A stretch of DNA of 64,000 bases from Polynucleobacter sp. MWH-Aus1W21 (GCF_018687275.1 NZ_CP061287.1:248001-312000); one strand, 5' to 3'. Shown: positions 35,342-44,676, counted from the stretch's first letter. Made by a program: numbers and translations. Notes: a model not told the origin generated them from the sequence alone.

Positions 35342-35788
35342 TTGCGCTGCCCTTTTTGCCATAACGACGATACCCAAGTACTGGATACTCGGGTATCTGA
35401 CGAGGGTGATACTATTCGCCGCCGCCGCCGTTGTGCCAAATGTGACAAGCGCTTTACAACTTATGAGCGTGTTGAGCTGGCTTTGCCGGCAATCGTCAAG
35501 AAAAATGGCAGTCGCGTTGAATATAGTCATGACAAATTGGCCAGTTCAATTAAGCTCGCTTTACGTAAGCGCCCTGTGTCATCTGACTCTGTTGATGAAT
35601 CAATTGCACGTATTGAAGAGAGGCTCCTCAGTCTTGGTGAAAAAGAGATTCCTAGTGAGCGCGTAGGTGAGCTGGTGATGCGTGAACTCAAGCGCTTAGA
35701 TAAAGTAGCCTATATTCGCTTTGCTTCAGTCTATCGAAGCTTTGCCGATATTGAATCTTTCGAGAGCGCCCTAAAAGAGTTTAAATAA
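35342..35788 (+). CDS. nrdR: Transcriptional repressor NrdR
   Basis: The 148-residue regulator represses ribonucleotide reductase genes. It starts at a TTG, which is supported because the zinc ribbon must begin MRCPFCHND; the second cysteine pair is in CAKCDKRFTTYER. The ATP-cone domain follows from about residue 48. AAGAAGAG 5-12 bases upstream is a reasonable ribosome binding site. A strong terminator follows at 35817-35847. Confidence 0.95.
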   Translation: MRCPFCHNDDTQVLDTRVSDEGDTIRRRRRCAKCDKRFTTYERVELALPAIVKKNGSRVEYSHDKLASSIKLALRKRPVSSDSVDESIARIEERLLSLGEKEIPSERVGELVMRELKRLDKVAYIRFASVYRSFADIESFESALKEFK

Positions 35789-35816
35789 GAGCAGTTTAAA
35801 TAAAGATCTTCAAAAT

Positions 35817-35847
35817 AAAAAAGGACTGCAACGCAGTCCTTTTTTTG
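35817..35847. terminator. Bidirectional intrinsic terminator between nrdR and adk
   Basis: AAAGGACTGC (35820-35829) and GCAGTCCTTT (35833-35842) form a 10-bp stem with a 3-base loop, flanked by an A-run on the left and T8 on the right. It can serve the convergent nrdR and adk genes. Confidence 0.9.
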
Positions 35848-35861
35848 ATCAAAACAGTAAG

Positions 35862-36527
35862 TTATTTCAATTCAGCAAAAATAGAAGCAGTAATGTCTTC
35901 AACGCTACCTGTGCCGCTGACCTTGCGGTACGCAGGCGCCTTCACCTTGTCAGCTGAATTGGCTTGCGCAGCCCATGATGAGTAGTACTCCACCAGTGGA
36001 CGGGTTTGATCGTCATATACCTGCAAGCGTTTGCGAACTGTTTCTTCCTTGTCGTCATCACGTTGGATGAGTGCATCGCCAGTGACATCGTCTTTGCCTT
36101 CAACCTTTGGTGGGTTGTATTTGATGTGATAAGTACGGCCAGAGGCCGGATGAACGCGACGTCCACCCATGCGATCGATGATGGCGTCAAATGGCACATC
36201 GATTTCTAAAACGTAATCGATTGGCACGCCAGCATCTTTCATGGCTTGTGCTTGAGGAATTGTTCTTGGGAAGCCGTCAAACAAATAACCTTTGCTGCAA
36301 TCTGGTTGCGTCAGGCGATCTTTCACGAGACCAATGATGATGTCATCAGAAACGAGACCACCTGCATCCATAATCTTTTTAGCAGCAATGCCAAGTTCGG
36401 TTCCGGCTTTCACTGCAGCGCGCAACATATCGCCTGTAGAGATTTGTGGAATAGCGAACTTTTCGCAAATAAACTGAGCTTGTGTGCCTTTTCCAGCACC
36501 TGGTGCACCGAGCAGAATCAACCGCAT
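35862..36527 (-). CDS. adk: Adenylate kinase
   Basis: The 221-residue enzyme converts ATP and AMP to two ADP. GAPGAGKGTQ (7-16) is the P-loop; DGFPRTIPQA and the long LID domain (GRRVHPASGRTYHIKYNPP) follow. The LID lacks zinc cysteines, as in most Gram-negative enzymes. It is downstream of kdsB in the leftward lpxK-ycaR-kdsB-adk order, with a 112-base gap that probably holds its own promoter. Confidence 0.97.
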   Translation of the reverse strand: MRLILLGAPGAGKGTQAQFICEKFAIPQISTGDMLRAAVKAGTELGIAAKKIMDAGGLVSDDIIIGLVKDRLTQPDCSKGYLFDGFPRTIPQAQAMKDAGVPIDYVLEIDVPFDAIIDRMGGRRVHPASGRTYHIKYNPPKVEGKDDVTGDALIQRDDDKEETVRKRLQVYDDQTRPLVEYYSSWAAQANSADKVKAPAYRKVSGTGSVEDITASIFAELK

Positions 36528-36639
36528 TGTTTTCCCCTTAGAAGAGCTGACATTGTCCCGTATTTTGTTGGGCTCATTAATTAGTAATGCCTAGGATTAT
36601 CCCCGAGAAGAGTCTCCCGGAGGCTTTGAAACCAGTTTT

Positions 36640-37404
36640 TTAAAAATTACCCAGTAATTGCCTGACTCGATCGAGATCTTCAGGTGTATCGACTCCAGCT
36701 GGCGGGGCTTCTGGAGCGATGTGGACAGCGATTCGGTAGCCATTCCAGAGGGCGCGGAGCTGCTCTAGTGCTTCAGCTTGTTCTGGTGGTGCTGGCTCCA
36801 ACCGGCTATATGCTTGCAAAAAGTCGGCGCGGTAGGCGTAGATCCCAAGGTGACGTAGATGCTCAGTTTTTTGATTTGCCTGCAGATCTCTCGCAAATGG
36901 AATAGCCGCCCTAGAAAAATAGAGCGCCTCACCCATGCGATTTAGGACGACTTTAACCACGTTTGGATTGTTTATTTCATTGACATCCGTGATGGGGACT
37001 GCAACTGTTGAGATAGCAGATTGCTCATGTTTTGCTAATGTGCATGCAACTTGATTAATGAGTTCTGGTGGAATCAGTGGCTCATCACCCTGAACATTCA
37101 CAATCAGGGTATTACTCGGCAGTTTCAATAATTGTGCAACTTCAGCAATGCGGTCGGTGCCAGTTGGATGATCTGCACTAGTAAGTAAGCATTCAATACG
37201 ATGCTCATCACAAGCTGCTTGTATTTCTGTGGAGTCTGTTGCAACAACAACACTCTGTGCTAGTGATTGTTTGGCACGCTCGGCTACACGAATCACCATG
37301 GGCTTGCCACCAATGTCTGCCAATGGTTTGCGCGGCAAACGGGTAGACCCCAGTCTTGCTGGAATCACTACTAAAAAATCTGGTACCTTAGAGTCAACGT
37401 TCAT
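36640..37404 (-). CDS. kdsB: 3-deoxy-manno-octulosonate cytidylyltransferase
   Basis: The product of about 254 residues activates Kdo as CMP-Kdo for LPS inner core synthesis. FLVVIPARLGSTRLPRKPL and VQGDEPLIPP are diagnostic, as is HLGIYAYRADFL. The frame stays open to 37446 and has an ATG at 37440, but these would overlap the Trm112-like gene; the ATG at 37404 gives the usual family length. The start is therefore uncertain by up to 14 codons. Confidence 0.95.
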   Translation of the reverse strand: MNVDSKVPDFLVVIPARLGSTRLPRKPLADIGGKPMVIRVAERAKQSLAQSVVVATDSTEIQAACDEHRIECLLTSADHPTGTDRIAEVAQLLKLPSNTLIVNVQGDEPLIPPELINQVACTLAKHEQSAISTVAVPITDVNEINNPNVVKVVLNRMGEALYFSRAAIPFARDLQANQKTEHLRHLGIYAYRADFLQAYSRLEPAPPEQAEALEQLRALWNGYRIAVHIAPEAPPAGVDTPEDLDRVRQLLGNF

Positions 37405-37426
37405 GGGAAGGTGGGCATGTAATAAA

Positions 37427-37606
37427 TTAAGAAATTTCATCAGCACTAAGGCTGCGAGCTTCTTCTACCAGCATGACTGGAACATCATCCCGTATGGGAT
37501 AAGCCAAGCGATCAGCTTTACAAATTAACTCATGTTTATTTGCATCTAAATGTAGCTGGCTTTTACACAAAGGGCATACCAAAATATCGAGCAGTCTTTT
37601 ATCCAT
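37427..37606 (-). CDS. ycaR: Trm112 family protein (UPF0434/YcaR)
   Basis: A short 59-residue gene: MDKRLLDILVCPLCKSQL at the start holds the first CPLC zinc-type motif, followed by ELICKADRLAYPIRDDVPVML, the family's conserved end. Homologues of yeast Trm112 are small partners of methyltransferases, and in proteobacteria the gene sits between lpxK and kdsB, exactly as here. It stops 22 bases before the chosen kdsB start. It is shorter than many automated ORF cut-offs. Confidence 0.92.
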   Translation of the reverse strand: MDKRLLDILVCPLCKSQLHLDANKHELICKADRLAYPIRDDVPVMLVEEARSLSADEIS

Positions 37607-37676
37607 GATTTCTTTAAGGGCGTTTCTTAATAAGTGTTGAGACAGTGTAGTGCTATGTCAGCCGATATCACAAGCA

Positions 37677-38777
37677 CTACAACGTGTAGCGATAAGGGTC
37701 GGGCCTTTGTAGAATTGATTGCAGCCATTCAGCCAGGCTGTCAGGCAAGGTGAGTGACATTGGTACTACCCAAATTCGCTCATCTGTAATACCAGAGCAT
37801 TTAACAGCATCTTTTTCAGTAATCAGAATGCATTGAGCGTTGATTTTTTCGAAAAACTCAGCTGTGTAGTTTGCATGATCAGGTAAAGGGATCGTTTTGC
37901 CGGCGATGCCATTTTTGAGTAGATCATCAAAAAAGCGCTGTGGATTGCCTAAGCCTGCAATCGCGGTAATCTTGTTCGGTAAATAGTTATCAGAAATTTG
38001 GGCAAGTGTTTGGGTATTGGCTGGATTATTGAGTTGATAAGCCTGACCCAGATTGCTCGAGAGTGAAAAGGCGCGACGGCCTAAAAAGTACTCATCCTGT
38101 AACCCAATTTGTGGATTGCCATTCTTGGTATTTCCGGTAAAGAGAGTTGCATCACGCTCGCGCGTAGCAGGCTCGCGTAATGGACCGGCGGGTAGCAGAA
38201 AGCGATTACCTTCTCCGCGTCCATCGCGCACTATCAATTCAATATCGCGACCGCCTTCACGGGCAGGCCAGCGGGCTAAGCCGGTGTGTTGTAAGCCATC
38301 ATCACTAATAATGACATCGACATTCGGTGAGTGTTTAAGCAGCGCACGAATGCTTTGATAGCGTTTTGGAAAAACCCAGATTGGAAACTGATCGTGCGTG
38401 CGTCTGGCAATCAATACAGGCTCATCACCGACTAATGCTGGGTCAGAATTGCTGATCACTTGTAAAGGAGTGGTTTGCGTAGACGAGCTACTACCTCCAT
38501 AACCTCTGCTAATAATTCCGGGGTTCCAGCCAAGTTGCTGTAATCGCTCAGCTAAAGCGATCACGATAGGCGTCTTGCCTGTGCCGCCTACGCGAATGTT
38601 GCCAACGATGATGACGGGTACAGGAACAGGTTTCGGCCTAACTAAGCCAGTATCTTGAATAAGTTTGCGTACACGCAAAACAATACCGTATAGCCAAGAT
38701 AGTGGCCACAGCAATAAGCTGGTGGGGCCGCGCCTTTCCCAAAACTTGGGCGCTTTCCGGAAAAATGAAAAGGACAT
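37677..38777 (-). CDS. lpxK: Tetraacyldisaccharide 4'-kinase
   Basis: The 366-residue inner-membrane kinase phosphorylates the lipid A precursor at the 4' position. An N-terminal membrane segment (about 18-36) precedes VGNIRVGGTGKTPIVIAL, which contains the P-loop, then ISRGYGG and the DDGLQH motif near residue 145. ITEKDAVKC is the conserved C-terminal block. It lies 22 bases after exbD in an operon-like run with ycaR and kdsB. Confidence 0.95.
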   Translation of the reverse strand: MSFSFFRKAPKFWERRGPTSLLLWPLSWLYGIVLRVRKLIQDTGLVRPKPVPVPVIIVGNIRVGGTGKTPIVIALAERLQQLGWNPGIISRGYGGSSSSTQTTPLQVISNSDPALVGDEPVLIARRTHDQFPIWVFPKRYQSIRALLKHSPNVDVIISDDGLQHTGLARWPAREGGRDIELIVRDGRGEGNRFLLPAGPLREPATRERDATLFTGNTKNGNPQIGLQDEYFLGRRAFSLSSNLGQAYQLNNPANTQTLAQISDNYLPNKITAIAGLGNPQRFFDDLLKNGIAGKTIPLPDHANYTAEFFEKINAQCILITEKDAVKCSGITDERIWVVPMSLTLPDSLAEWLQSILQRPDPYRYTL

Positions 38778-38799
38778 GAATGTTTTCTAAGCCCGTAAT

Positions 38800-39264
38800 T
38801 TATTTTTTGGTTTGACTGCTAAACACAATATTGGAGATGTTGGCGTCTCTCGCAGCCTCAAGTGCGCTCATCACTGCTTGATGTGGCGCTTTAGCATCTG
38901 CATCAATATTGACTTGCAGAGAGCTTGTGCCTTCCCTCTGACTACTATTTCCATTGAGTTGAGCCAATACAGTACTTAGTTGTGAGCGATCCGTGACTTT
39001 GCCATTGATTGCAAAACGACCGTCGCGACTAACGGCAATATGTATTTGTTTCGCTTCTGCTTGGCTTTCGCTGCCGTTAGCGGTGGGTAAGGTGATTGCG
39101 AGTTCTTGGTAACGCGTGAAGGTGGTTGAGATCATCAAAAATATTAATACCACCAACAACACGTCAATAAAGGGGATGAGATTAATCTCTGGCTCAACGG
39201 GGGCAGAGCTGCTCCCTAGAGAAAATCTTCTATTTGCTTGGGAGCGATTTTCTAACCAATTCAT
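38800..39264 (-). CDS. exbD: ExbD/TolR family biopolymer transport protein
   Basis: The 154-residue protein has EINLIPFIDVLLVVLIFLMI at about 28-47, the single membrane helix with the essential Asp of ExbD, and then a periplasmic domain. It would pair with the exbB gene with which it overlaps by 4 bases. It differs from tolR at 32873, so this genome has two such motors. The exbB-exbD-lpxK order is common in betaproteobacteria. Its TonB-type partner is not in the window. Confidence 0.92.
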   Translation of the reverse strand: MNWLENRSQANRRFSLGSSSAPVEPEINLIPFIDVLLVVLIFLMISTTFTRYQELAITLPTANGSESQAEAKQIHIAVSRDGRFAINGKVTDRSQLSTVLAQLNGNSSQREGTSSLQVNIDADAKAPHQAVMSALEAARDANISNIVFSSQTKK

Positions 39265-39917
39265 TTAACAAAGTTAACCGTATCGATTGGGTAAAGCTTC
39301 TTAAAGAGTTGGCGTGTAAATTCTTCGCATTCGCGTTGGCGCTGGTTAGCCATGGCACGCAATCCACGCCAAGCGGCTAATGCGGGAATTGCAATCAATA
39401 AGCCAAACGCTGTGTTGTAGAGCGCTACTGAAATTCCATGCGCTAATTGTTGCGGGTTACCAGAAGCACCATTAATCGCACCTTGACTGCCAAAAATTTC
39501 AATCATTCCCACTACCGTGCCAAATAGGCCGAGCAATGGTGCGATAGTAGCAATCGTAGCTAGCGCGCCAAGATAGCGATCTAACTTAAGCCAGGTATTT
39601 TGTGCACTTGCCTGTAACTCCTCCAGCGTGACCTCGGCGCTGCTGCCATTGAGCTTCTCTTTTAAGGTGCATGCCAGCAATGGGCCTGCAGGAGAAATTT
39701 GAGCCAAATCTGCTACCTGTAAATCACTAACACCAGCCTCTGATTTGTGACTAACCATTTGATTGGCAAGCGAAAAAGCAGTTTCAAGAGAGTTTTTGGG
39801 AAAAATATGTATTTGACGCAGATACCAGGCACGCTCTAAGGTAATGGCCATACCCAAAATGGAAATAATTAAGAGGGGCCAAATAGGCCAGCCAGCGGAT
39901 AGTAAGATGGAGTACAT
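39261..39917 (-). CDS. exbB: MotA/TolQ/ExbB proton channel family protein
   Basis: The 218-residue membrane protein opens with a hydrophobic segment (WPIWPLLIISILGMAITLERAW). The channel motifs IAPLLGLFGTVVGMIEIF and ALYNTAFGLLIAIPALAAW lie near 125 and 170. It forms the proton channel with ExbD. The start overlaps nothing upstream: a 313-base spacer leads to xseA, transcribed the other way. Confidence 0.92.
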   Translation of the reverse strand: MYSILLSAGWPIWPLLIISILGMAITLERAWYLRQIHIFPKNSLETAFSLANQMVSHKSEAGVSDLQVADLAQISPAGPLLACTLKEKLNGSSAEVTLEELQASAQNTWLKLDRYLGALATIATIAPLLGLFGTVVGMIEIFGSQGAINGASGNPQQLAHGISVALYNTAFGLLIAIPALAAWRGLRAMANQRQRECEEFTRQLFKKLYPIDTVNFVK

Positions 39918-40230
39918 AAGCTCAGTACTTTAGCTGAATTAATGAGCCTGTTTCAGAAACCCGGCCTGTGGATAACTCTGTGCAAAACTTTTTTGGAATT
40001 GAGTCGTAAGTCCTTGATTATTCGTGGATGATGTCGTTTATTGCCTAAAACTCACTTAGTAGACTGAATTTATTTATATATAAATCAATGGCTTAGTTTT
40101 GGTGTGTTGGATTTATGAGACGTTTTGGGTCAGTAATTACTTACTTATGTGTATTCGACCCAGGGCGAATTGAGGTCTGTGGATATGTAATCGCCACCAA
40201 GCCCAATGGCTAGTAGATTAAAGAGGAAAA
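39918..40230. other. Divergent intergenic region exbB/xseA with two DnaA-box-like sites
   Basis: This is the longest gene-free stretch of the window. It must hold the promoters of exbB (left) and xseA (right). TGTGGATAA at 39967-39975 equals the DnaA-box consensus TTATCCACA on the minus strand, and TGTGGATAT at 40178-40186 differs by one base. An AT-rich run (TTATTTATATATAAAT) lies between. No coding frame, tRNA or terminator was recognised in it. Confidence 0.6.
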
Positions 40231-41457
40231 ATGTCGGAAATATCAAGGGAAATTCTGAGCGTTGGCGATCTAAATCGCGCCATTGCTGCCTCATTGGAGG
40301 ATCGTTTCGATACTGTCTGGGTGAGCGGTGAGATTTCTAACTTCAAGGCTTATGACAGCGGGCACTGGTATTTCTCCTTAAAAGATGAGGAAGGTCAGAT
40401 TCGCTGTGTGATGTTCCGTGGACGCAATGGTCAAGTTGGGTTTATGCCTCAATCTGGTGATTTGGTGGAGGTGAGCGCCAGCCTAGGGATGTATATGCCA
40501 CGTGGAGATATCCAACTGACGATTCAGACATTACGACGCGCTGGCATGGGTGGTCTCTACGAAGCGTTCTTAAAACTCAAAGCCAAGCTTGCCAAAGAGG
40601 GTTTGTTTGATGAAGAGCGTAAGCGTGAGATACCTTCACACCCGAGATCTATTGGTATCGTCACATCACCACAAGCCGCCGCCCTAAAGGATGTCTTAAG
40701 CACTTTGGCAAGAAGGGCTCCCCACATTCCCATTGTGATTTATCCAACATTAGTTCAGGGGCCTGATGCACCTGCAGGAATTATTTCCGCCCTCAAGTCC
40801 GCAGAAAAAGAAAACGCTGTCGATGTCATTTTGTTGGTGCGGGGAGGTGGCAGCATTGAAGATCTCTGGGCATTTAATGATGAACGGTTGGCATATGCAA
40901 TAGTAGATTCATCAATACCAGTAGTGAGCGGTGTTGGTCATGAAACGGATTTCACGATTGCGGATTTTGTTGCAGACTTGCGCGCACCAACGCCAACAGG
41001 TGCTGCGGAACTAGCGGCGCCCCGCAAAGATCAAATGCTGCAAGAACTCGATGCGATTATGCAAGCATTGCTGCAGCGTATATACCAACGCATTGAGCGC
41101 GAGGAGCAAACCTTGGATCAGCTTGCGCTACGCCTAAGTCATGCGCTTCCAAATCCTGATCGTATGCGTGAGCAAATTACCAGTTGGCAGCAGCGCCTTA
41201 ATCAGGCTTGGTCTGTACGAATGGAAAATTGGAAGCGCAATCAAACGCACTATCAATCACAGCTAGAGATGCTGAATCCACAACGTACGCTCGAGCGGGG
41301 GTATGCCGTAATTCTTGGTAAAGATAATGGTGAATCGTATGCGGTTCGCAAGCCTGATGAATTAGTTGCGGGTCAGGAATATCTGATACAGATTGCTGAA
41401 GGAAATACCTCAGTGGAGTTAGCTAAAGTCACCGACTTAAAGCAAGCAACTGAGTGA
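40231..41457 (+). CDS. xseA: Exodeoxyribonuclease VII large subunit
   Basis: The 408-residue protein has the OB-fold N domain (VWVSGEISNFKAYDSGHWYFSLKDE) and the catalytic domain with GIVTSPQAAALKDV, RGGGSIEDLWAFNDE and SGVGHETDFTIAD. A coiled-coil and tail region follow. The ATG has AGAGGAAAA directly upstream. With XseB it degrades single-stranded DNA; xseB is not in the window. It converges with murB 6 bases downstream. Confidence 0.96.
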   Translation: MSEISREILSVGDLNRAIAASLEDRFDTVWVSGEISNFKAYDSGHWYFSLKDEEGQIRCVMFRGRNGQVGFMPQSGDLVEVSASLGMYMPRGDIQLTIQTLRRAGMGGLYEAFLKLKAKLAKEGLFDEERKREIPSHPRSIGIVTSPQAAALKDVLSTLARRAPHIPIVIYPTLVQGPDAPAGIISALKSAEKENAVDVILLVRGGGSIEDLWAFNDERLAYAIVDSSIPVVSGVGHETDFTIADFVADLRAPTPTGAAELAAPRKDQMLQELDAIMQALLQRIYQRIEREEQTLDQLALRLSHALPNPDRMREQITSWQQRLNQAWSVRMENWKRNQTHYQSQLEMLNPQRTLERGYAVILGKDNGESYAVRKPDELVAGQEYLIQIAEGNTSVELAKVTDLKQATE

Positions 41458-41463
41458 TGTGCC

Positions 41464-42501
41464 TTAGAAAAGATTTGGCTCAATCACCAGGCTTACGCCA
41501 AACTCTGCGCGCACTTTATCCTGAATGGATTGCGCGAGACTCAAAACATCTTGAGCAGTACCGCCGCCATGATTAACAAGTACGAGTGCTTGATTTTCAT
41601 AAACACCGACTGAACCCAAGCGCTGACCTTTAAACCCGCACTGATCGATTAGCCAGCCCGCAGCCAATTTACGTTTACCCGGTAAATCAGGGTAGGACAC
41701 TAGATCAACATGTTTTTTTAGCAGCGCTTCAAACTGCTCAATGGGGATGATCGGGTTCTGAAAGAAGCTGCCTGCATTACCTATAACTTTAGGATCTGGC
41801 AGTTTGTGGGTGCGGATCTTGCAGACTGCTAAAAAAATATCTTCAGGACTTGGATTAGCATTCTCAAAAAATTGCTTCGCTAAATCAGCGTAATGTATGC
41901 GGGGCTTCCATGACTTTGGAATTTTAAAAACAACCTGTGTCACGATAAATCTTTGGGGGTTTTGTTTGAAGTAGCTATCGCGATATGCAAAGCAGCATGC
42001 ATCTTTTGTGAGGGTGACAAAGGCTTGGTCTTTGACATCAAAAACGATGATGCTATCAATGTATTCTGCAACCTCAACTCCATAGGCGCCAATATTCTGA
42101 ATTGGCGCAGCACCAACAGTTCCGGGGATGAGTGCTAGGTTCTCAAGACCAGGAAGATCATGCTCTAGTGTCCAGGCAACGAATTCATGCCAATTTACAC
42201 CCCCTCCAACTGATAAGTAGGTGTTTTTATCATCTGCGGAAATGATTTCTTGGCCAGCGATATTCATGAGCAGGGTTGCGCCAGCCAGAATCTTAGGGAG
42301 AATCACGTTGCTGCCACCGCCTAAAACACGCCAAGCTAGTTTTTGCTTGGCAATCTCAGACATGACTTCTGGAATTTGCTCGGGTACGGTAATGTCGTAG
42401 GCTAGCTCAGCACTGACCTCAAAGCCAAAGGTATTGCGGTGCTTCAAGCCTAAATTGCGGGTTGATTTTGTGGATTGGAGCGCATTTAGAGCACGGTTCA
42501 T
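41464..42501 (-). CDS. murB: UDP-N-acetylenolpyruvoylglucosamine reductase
   Basis: The 345-residue FAD enzyme makes UDP-MurNAc. RVLGGGSNVIL and LENLALIPGTVGAAPIQNIGAYG are FAD-binding and active-site segments; YRDSYFK and NAGSFFQNP follow, with the catalytic Ser in the latter. The C terminus VRAEFGVSLVIEPNLF carries the conserved Glu. It is transcribed away from yajQ, with 123 bases between. Confidence 0.96.
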   Translation of the reverse strand: MNRALNALQSTKSTRNLGLKHRNTFGFEVSAELAYDITVPEQIPEVMSEIAKQKLAWRVLGGGSNVILPKILAGATLLMNIAGQEIISADDKNTYLSVGGGVNWHEFVAWTLEHDLPGLENLALIPGTVGAAPIQNIGAYGVEVAEYIDSIIVFDVKDQAFVTLTKDACCFAYRDSYFKQNPQRFIVTQVVFKIPKSWKPRIHYADLAKQFFENANPSPEDIFLAVCKIRTHKLPDPKVIGNAGSFFQNPIIPIEQFEALLKKHVDLVSYPDLPGKRKLAAGWLIDQCGFKGQRLGSVGVYENQALVLVNHGGGTAQDVLSLAQSIQDKVRAEFGVSLVIEPNLF

Positions 42502-42624
42502 GCCACAATCTTATTCGTAAAATAATCTAAGATGTATTTTTTGGTTGAAAAGCAAAAAGAAACGCCAAAATATCTAGAAAATATAAAGATCACAAGAATA
42601 GTTACAAAAACATAGGGAGTGAAA

Positions 42625-43110
42625 ATGCCATCATTTGACGTAGTTTGTGAGCCTGATATGGTTGAGCTCAAAAATGCGATTGAGCAATCCAATAAGGAAA
42701 TTAGTAACCGCTTTGACTTCAAGGGTTCTGATAGTCGCGTAGAGCAAAAAGATGAAGCCCTCATTTTATTTGGTGATGATGACTTTAAATTGGGTCAAGT
42801 ACGTGATGTGCTGGTGAACAAAATGGCCAAGCGTAATGTGGATGTCCGTTATCTTAAAGATGACAAAACAGAAACCATTGGCGGTGATAAGCGCAAGCAA
42901 ACTATGAAAATCCAGAAGGGGATTACTTCTGAGTTGGCAAAAAAAGTAGTGCGCATTATTAAAGACAGCAAAATCAAAGTGCAAGCCAGCATTCAGGGTG
43001 ATGCGGTTCGTGTGACTGGTGGTAAGCGTGATGATCTGCAAGAAACAATGGCCTTGCTCAAAAAAGAAGTAACAGAAGCGCCATTGGGCTTTAACAATTT
43101 CCGTGACTAA
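42625..43110 (+). CDS. yajQ: YajQ family cyclic-di-GMP-binding protein
   Basis: The product of 161 residues is a complete YajQ/UPF0234 protein: MPSFDVVCEPDMVEL at the start and RFDFKGSDSRVE and the end APLGFNNFRD are diagnostic. Members have two ferredoxin-like repeats and some bind cyclic-di-GMP or nucleic acids. The ATG at 42625 is preceded by AGGGAG; an in-frame GTG two codons before is less likely. Its stop overlaps the xerD GTG start. Confidence 0.95.
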   Translation: MPSFDVVCEPDMVELKNAIEQSNKEISNRFDFKGSDSRVEQKDEALILFGDDDFKLGQVRDVLVNKMAKRNVDVRYLKDDKTETIGGDKRKQTMKIQKGITSELAKKVVRIIKDSKIKVQASIQGDAVRVTGGKRDDLQETMALLKKEVTEAPLGFNNFRD

Positions 43111-44026
43111 TGTTGCACCAGTAATCGCCCCAGCAAGCCAGGAAGCTATTGAACGCTTCTGCGATGCTTGCTGGCTAGAGGATGGCTTGGCGCAAAACAG
43201 TCTAGCCGCATACCGCAGAGATCTCCTGCTATTGGCTCAGTGGCTGTATAAAGATTCTGGTGGTGATCTTTACGGCGTTACCGAAAAAGATCTCACTGCC
43301 TATATTGCCTATCGTAGAGCAGATAAGGCAACTACTGCAAATCGTCGATTAACAGTATTCAAACGTTTTTATCGACATGCATTGCGCATGAATTTGGTGA
43401 AGAGCGATCCTTGCATGGGTTTGCGTGCCGCCAAACAAGCATTGCGTTTTCCGAAAACATTAAGTGAAGATCAGGTAACTGCATTACTCAACGCGCCCGA
43501 TATTGAAACCTCTTTGGGTTTGCGTGATCGCACAATGTTGGAATTAATGTACGCCAGTGGTTTGCGGGTATCTGAGATCGTTTCATTAAAAACTGTAGCG
43601 CTTGGATTGAATGAGGGTGTAGTGAGGGTGGTGAATGGTAAAGGTGGAAAAGAGCGCCTAGTTCCATTTGGTGGTGAAGCTGGGCAGTGGCTAAGAAAAT
43701 ACTTGGCCGAAGCCCGTACTCCTTTATTGGAGGGCAAAACATCCGATGCGGTATTTGTGGGTCGACATACGGGGACTGGTTTAACTAGACAGGCGTTTTG
43801 GGCGCTCATTAAGCGTTACGCCACAGTTGCTAATATTGCCGTTGCACTTTCTCCACACACCTTACGACATGCGTTTGCCACCCATTTGCTGAATCATGGA
43901 GCTGATTTGAGGGTGGTCCAACTACTTTTGGGGCATGCTGATATCTCTACCACTCAGATTTATACCCATGTGGCCAGAGAAAGACTTAAATCAATTCACC
44001 AGCAGCACCATCCCAGAGGCTCATAA
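43103..44026 (+). CDS. xerD: Site-specific tyrosine recombinase XerD
   Basis: The 307-residue recombinase resolves chromosome dimers at dif with XerC. The SAM-like N domain covers about 12-100. The catalytic set Arg155 (SGLRVSE), Lys180, His252 and Arg255 (HTLRHAFATH), His278 (LLGHADIS) and Tyr287 (IYTHV) is complete. It starts at GTG, overlapping yajQ by 8 bases. No attachment sites or mobile element surround it, so it is the housekeeping enzyme and not an integrase. Confidence 0.95.
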   Translation: MTNVAPVIAPASQEAIERFCDACWLEDGLAQNSLAAYRRDLLLLAQWLYKDSGGDLYGVTEKDLTAYIAYRRADKATTANRRLTVFKRFYRHALRMNLVKSDPCMGLRAAKQALRFPKTLSEDQVTALLNAPDIETSLGLRDRTMLELMYASGLRVSEIVSLKTVALGLNEGVVRVVNGKGGKERLVPFGGEAGQWLRKYLAEARTPLLEGKTSDAVFVGRHTGTGLTRQAFWALIKRYATVANIAVALSPHTLRHAFATHLLNHGADLRVVQLLLGHADISTTQIYTHVARERLKSIHQQHHPRGS

Positions 44027-44043
44027 GTGTTTAAGATAGCGGT

Positions 44044-44676
44044 ATGAAATCGACTTTTGATCTTTTGCTTATCCCTCTTGCCTATCTCATTGGCTCTATT
44101 TCTTTTGCAGTAGTGGTCAGTAAGTGCATGCGCTTACCCGATCCCCACTCATATGGTTCAGGAAATCCAGGTGCAACCAATGTTCTACGTACTGGCAATA
44201 AGCTAGCTGCCGTCCTTACCTTGATTGGCGATGCGCTTAAAGGATATTTTGCGGTGATGATCGCACGCACCCTGCTGGGCGATGACTCATTAACTGCTAC
44301 ATTAAATTCCTGGCTTCTCTGCGGCGTAGTCTTGGCTGTCTTCTTGGGTCACCTCTTTCCAATATTCCATGGGTTTAAAGGTGGTAAAGGTGTTGCTACA
44401 GCCTGCGGAATTTTATTTGGCATTAACTGGATATTAGGATTAGCTACGCTGAGTACTTGGATTATTGTTGCGACGTTTATGCGCTATTCATCATTGGCTG
44501 CTTTGGCTGCTGCAATATTTGGCCCAATTTATTTTGTGTTCTTGTTCGGTTTTCAGCCAATGGGTATCGCTCTCTTAGCGATCTGTTTTCTTCTCATATG
44601 GCGCCATCGTAGCAACATCCAAAATCTACTAAATGGCAAAGAGAGTCGCATAGGCTCGAAGAAGAAGCCTCAATAA
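44044..44676 (+). CDS. plsY: Glycerol-3-phosphate acyltransferase PlsY
   Basis: The 210-residue integral membrane protein transfers acyl from acyl-phosphate to glycerol-3-phosphate. SGNPGATNVLRTGNK (about 39-53), FPIFHGFKGGKGVATACG (about 103-120) and the later HRSNIQNLL are the three conserved cytoplasmic loops of the family. About five membrane segments are visible. It is 17 bases downstream of xerD. Confidence 0.96.
   Translation: MKSTFDLLLIPLAYLIGSISFAVVVSKCMRLPDPHSYGSGNPGATNVLRTGNKLAAVLTLIGDALKGYFAVMIARTLLGDDSLTATLNSWLLCGVVLAVFLGHLFPIFHGFKGGKGVATACGILFGINWILGLATLSTWIIVATFMRYSSLAALAAAIFGPIYFVFLFGFQPMGIALLAICFLLIWRHRSNIQNLLNGKESRIGSKKKPQ

Noticed and set aside
42498..42764. 88-codon minus-strand frame with hydrophobic content between murB and yajQ
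   Set aside because: It lies across the start of yajQ on the opposite strand, has no ribosome site or family features, and its composition is that of antisense to yajQ.
43103..44026. Tyrosine recombinase as the integrase of a mobile island
   Set aside because: Motifs, length and housekeeping neighbours fit XerD; no attachment-site repeats, tRNA or phage genes are nearby.
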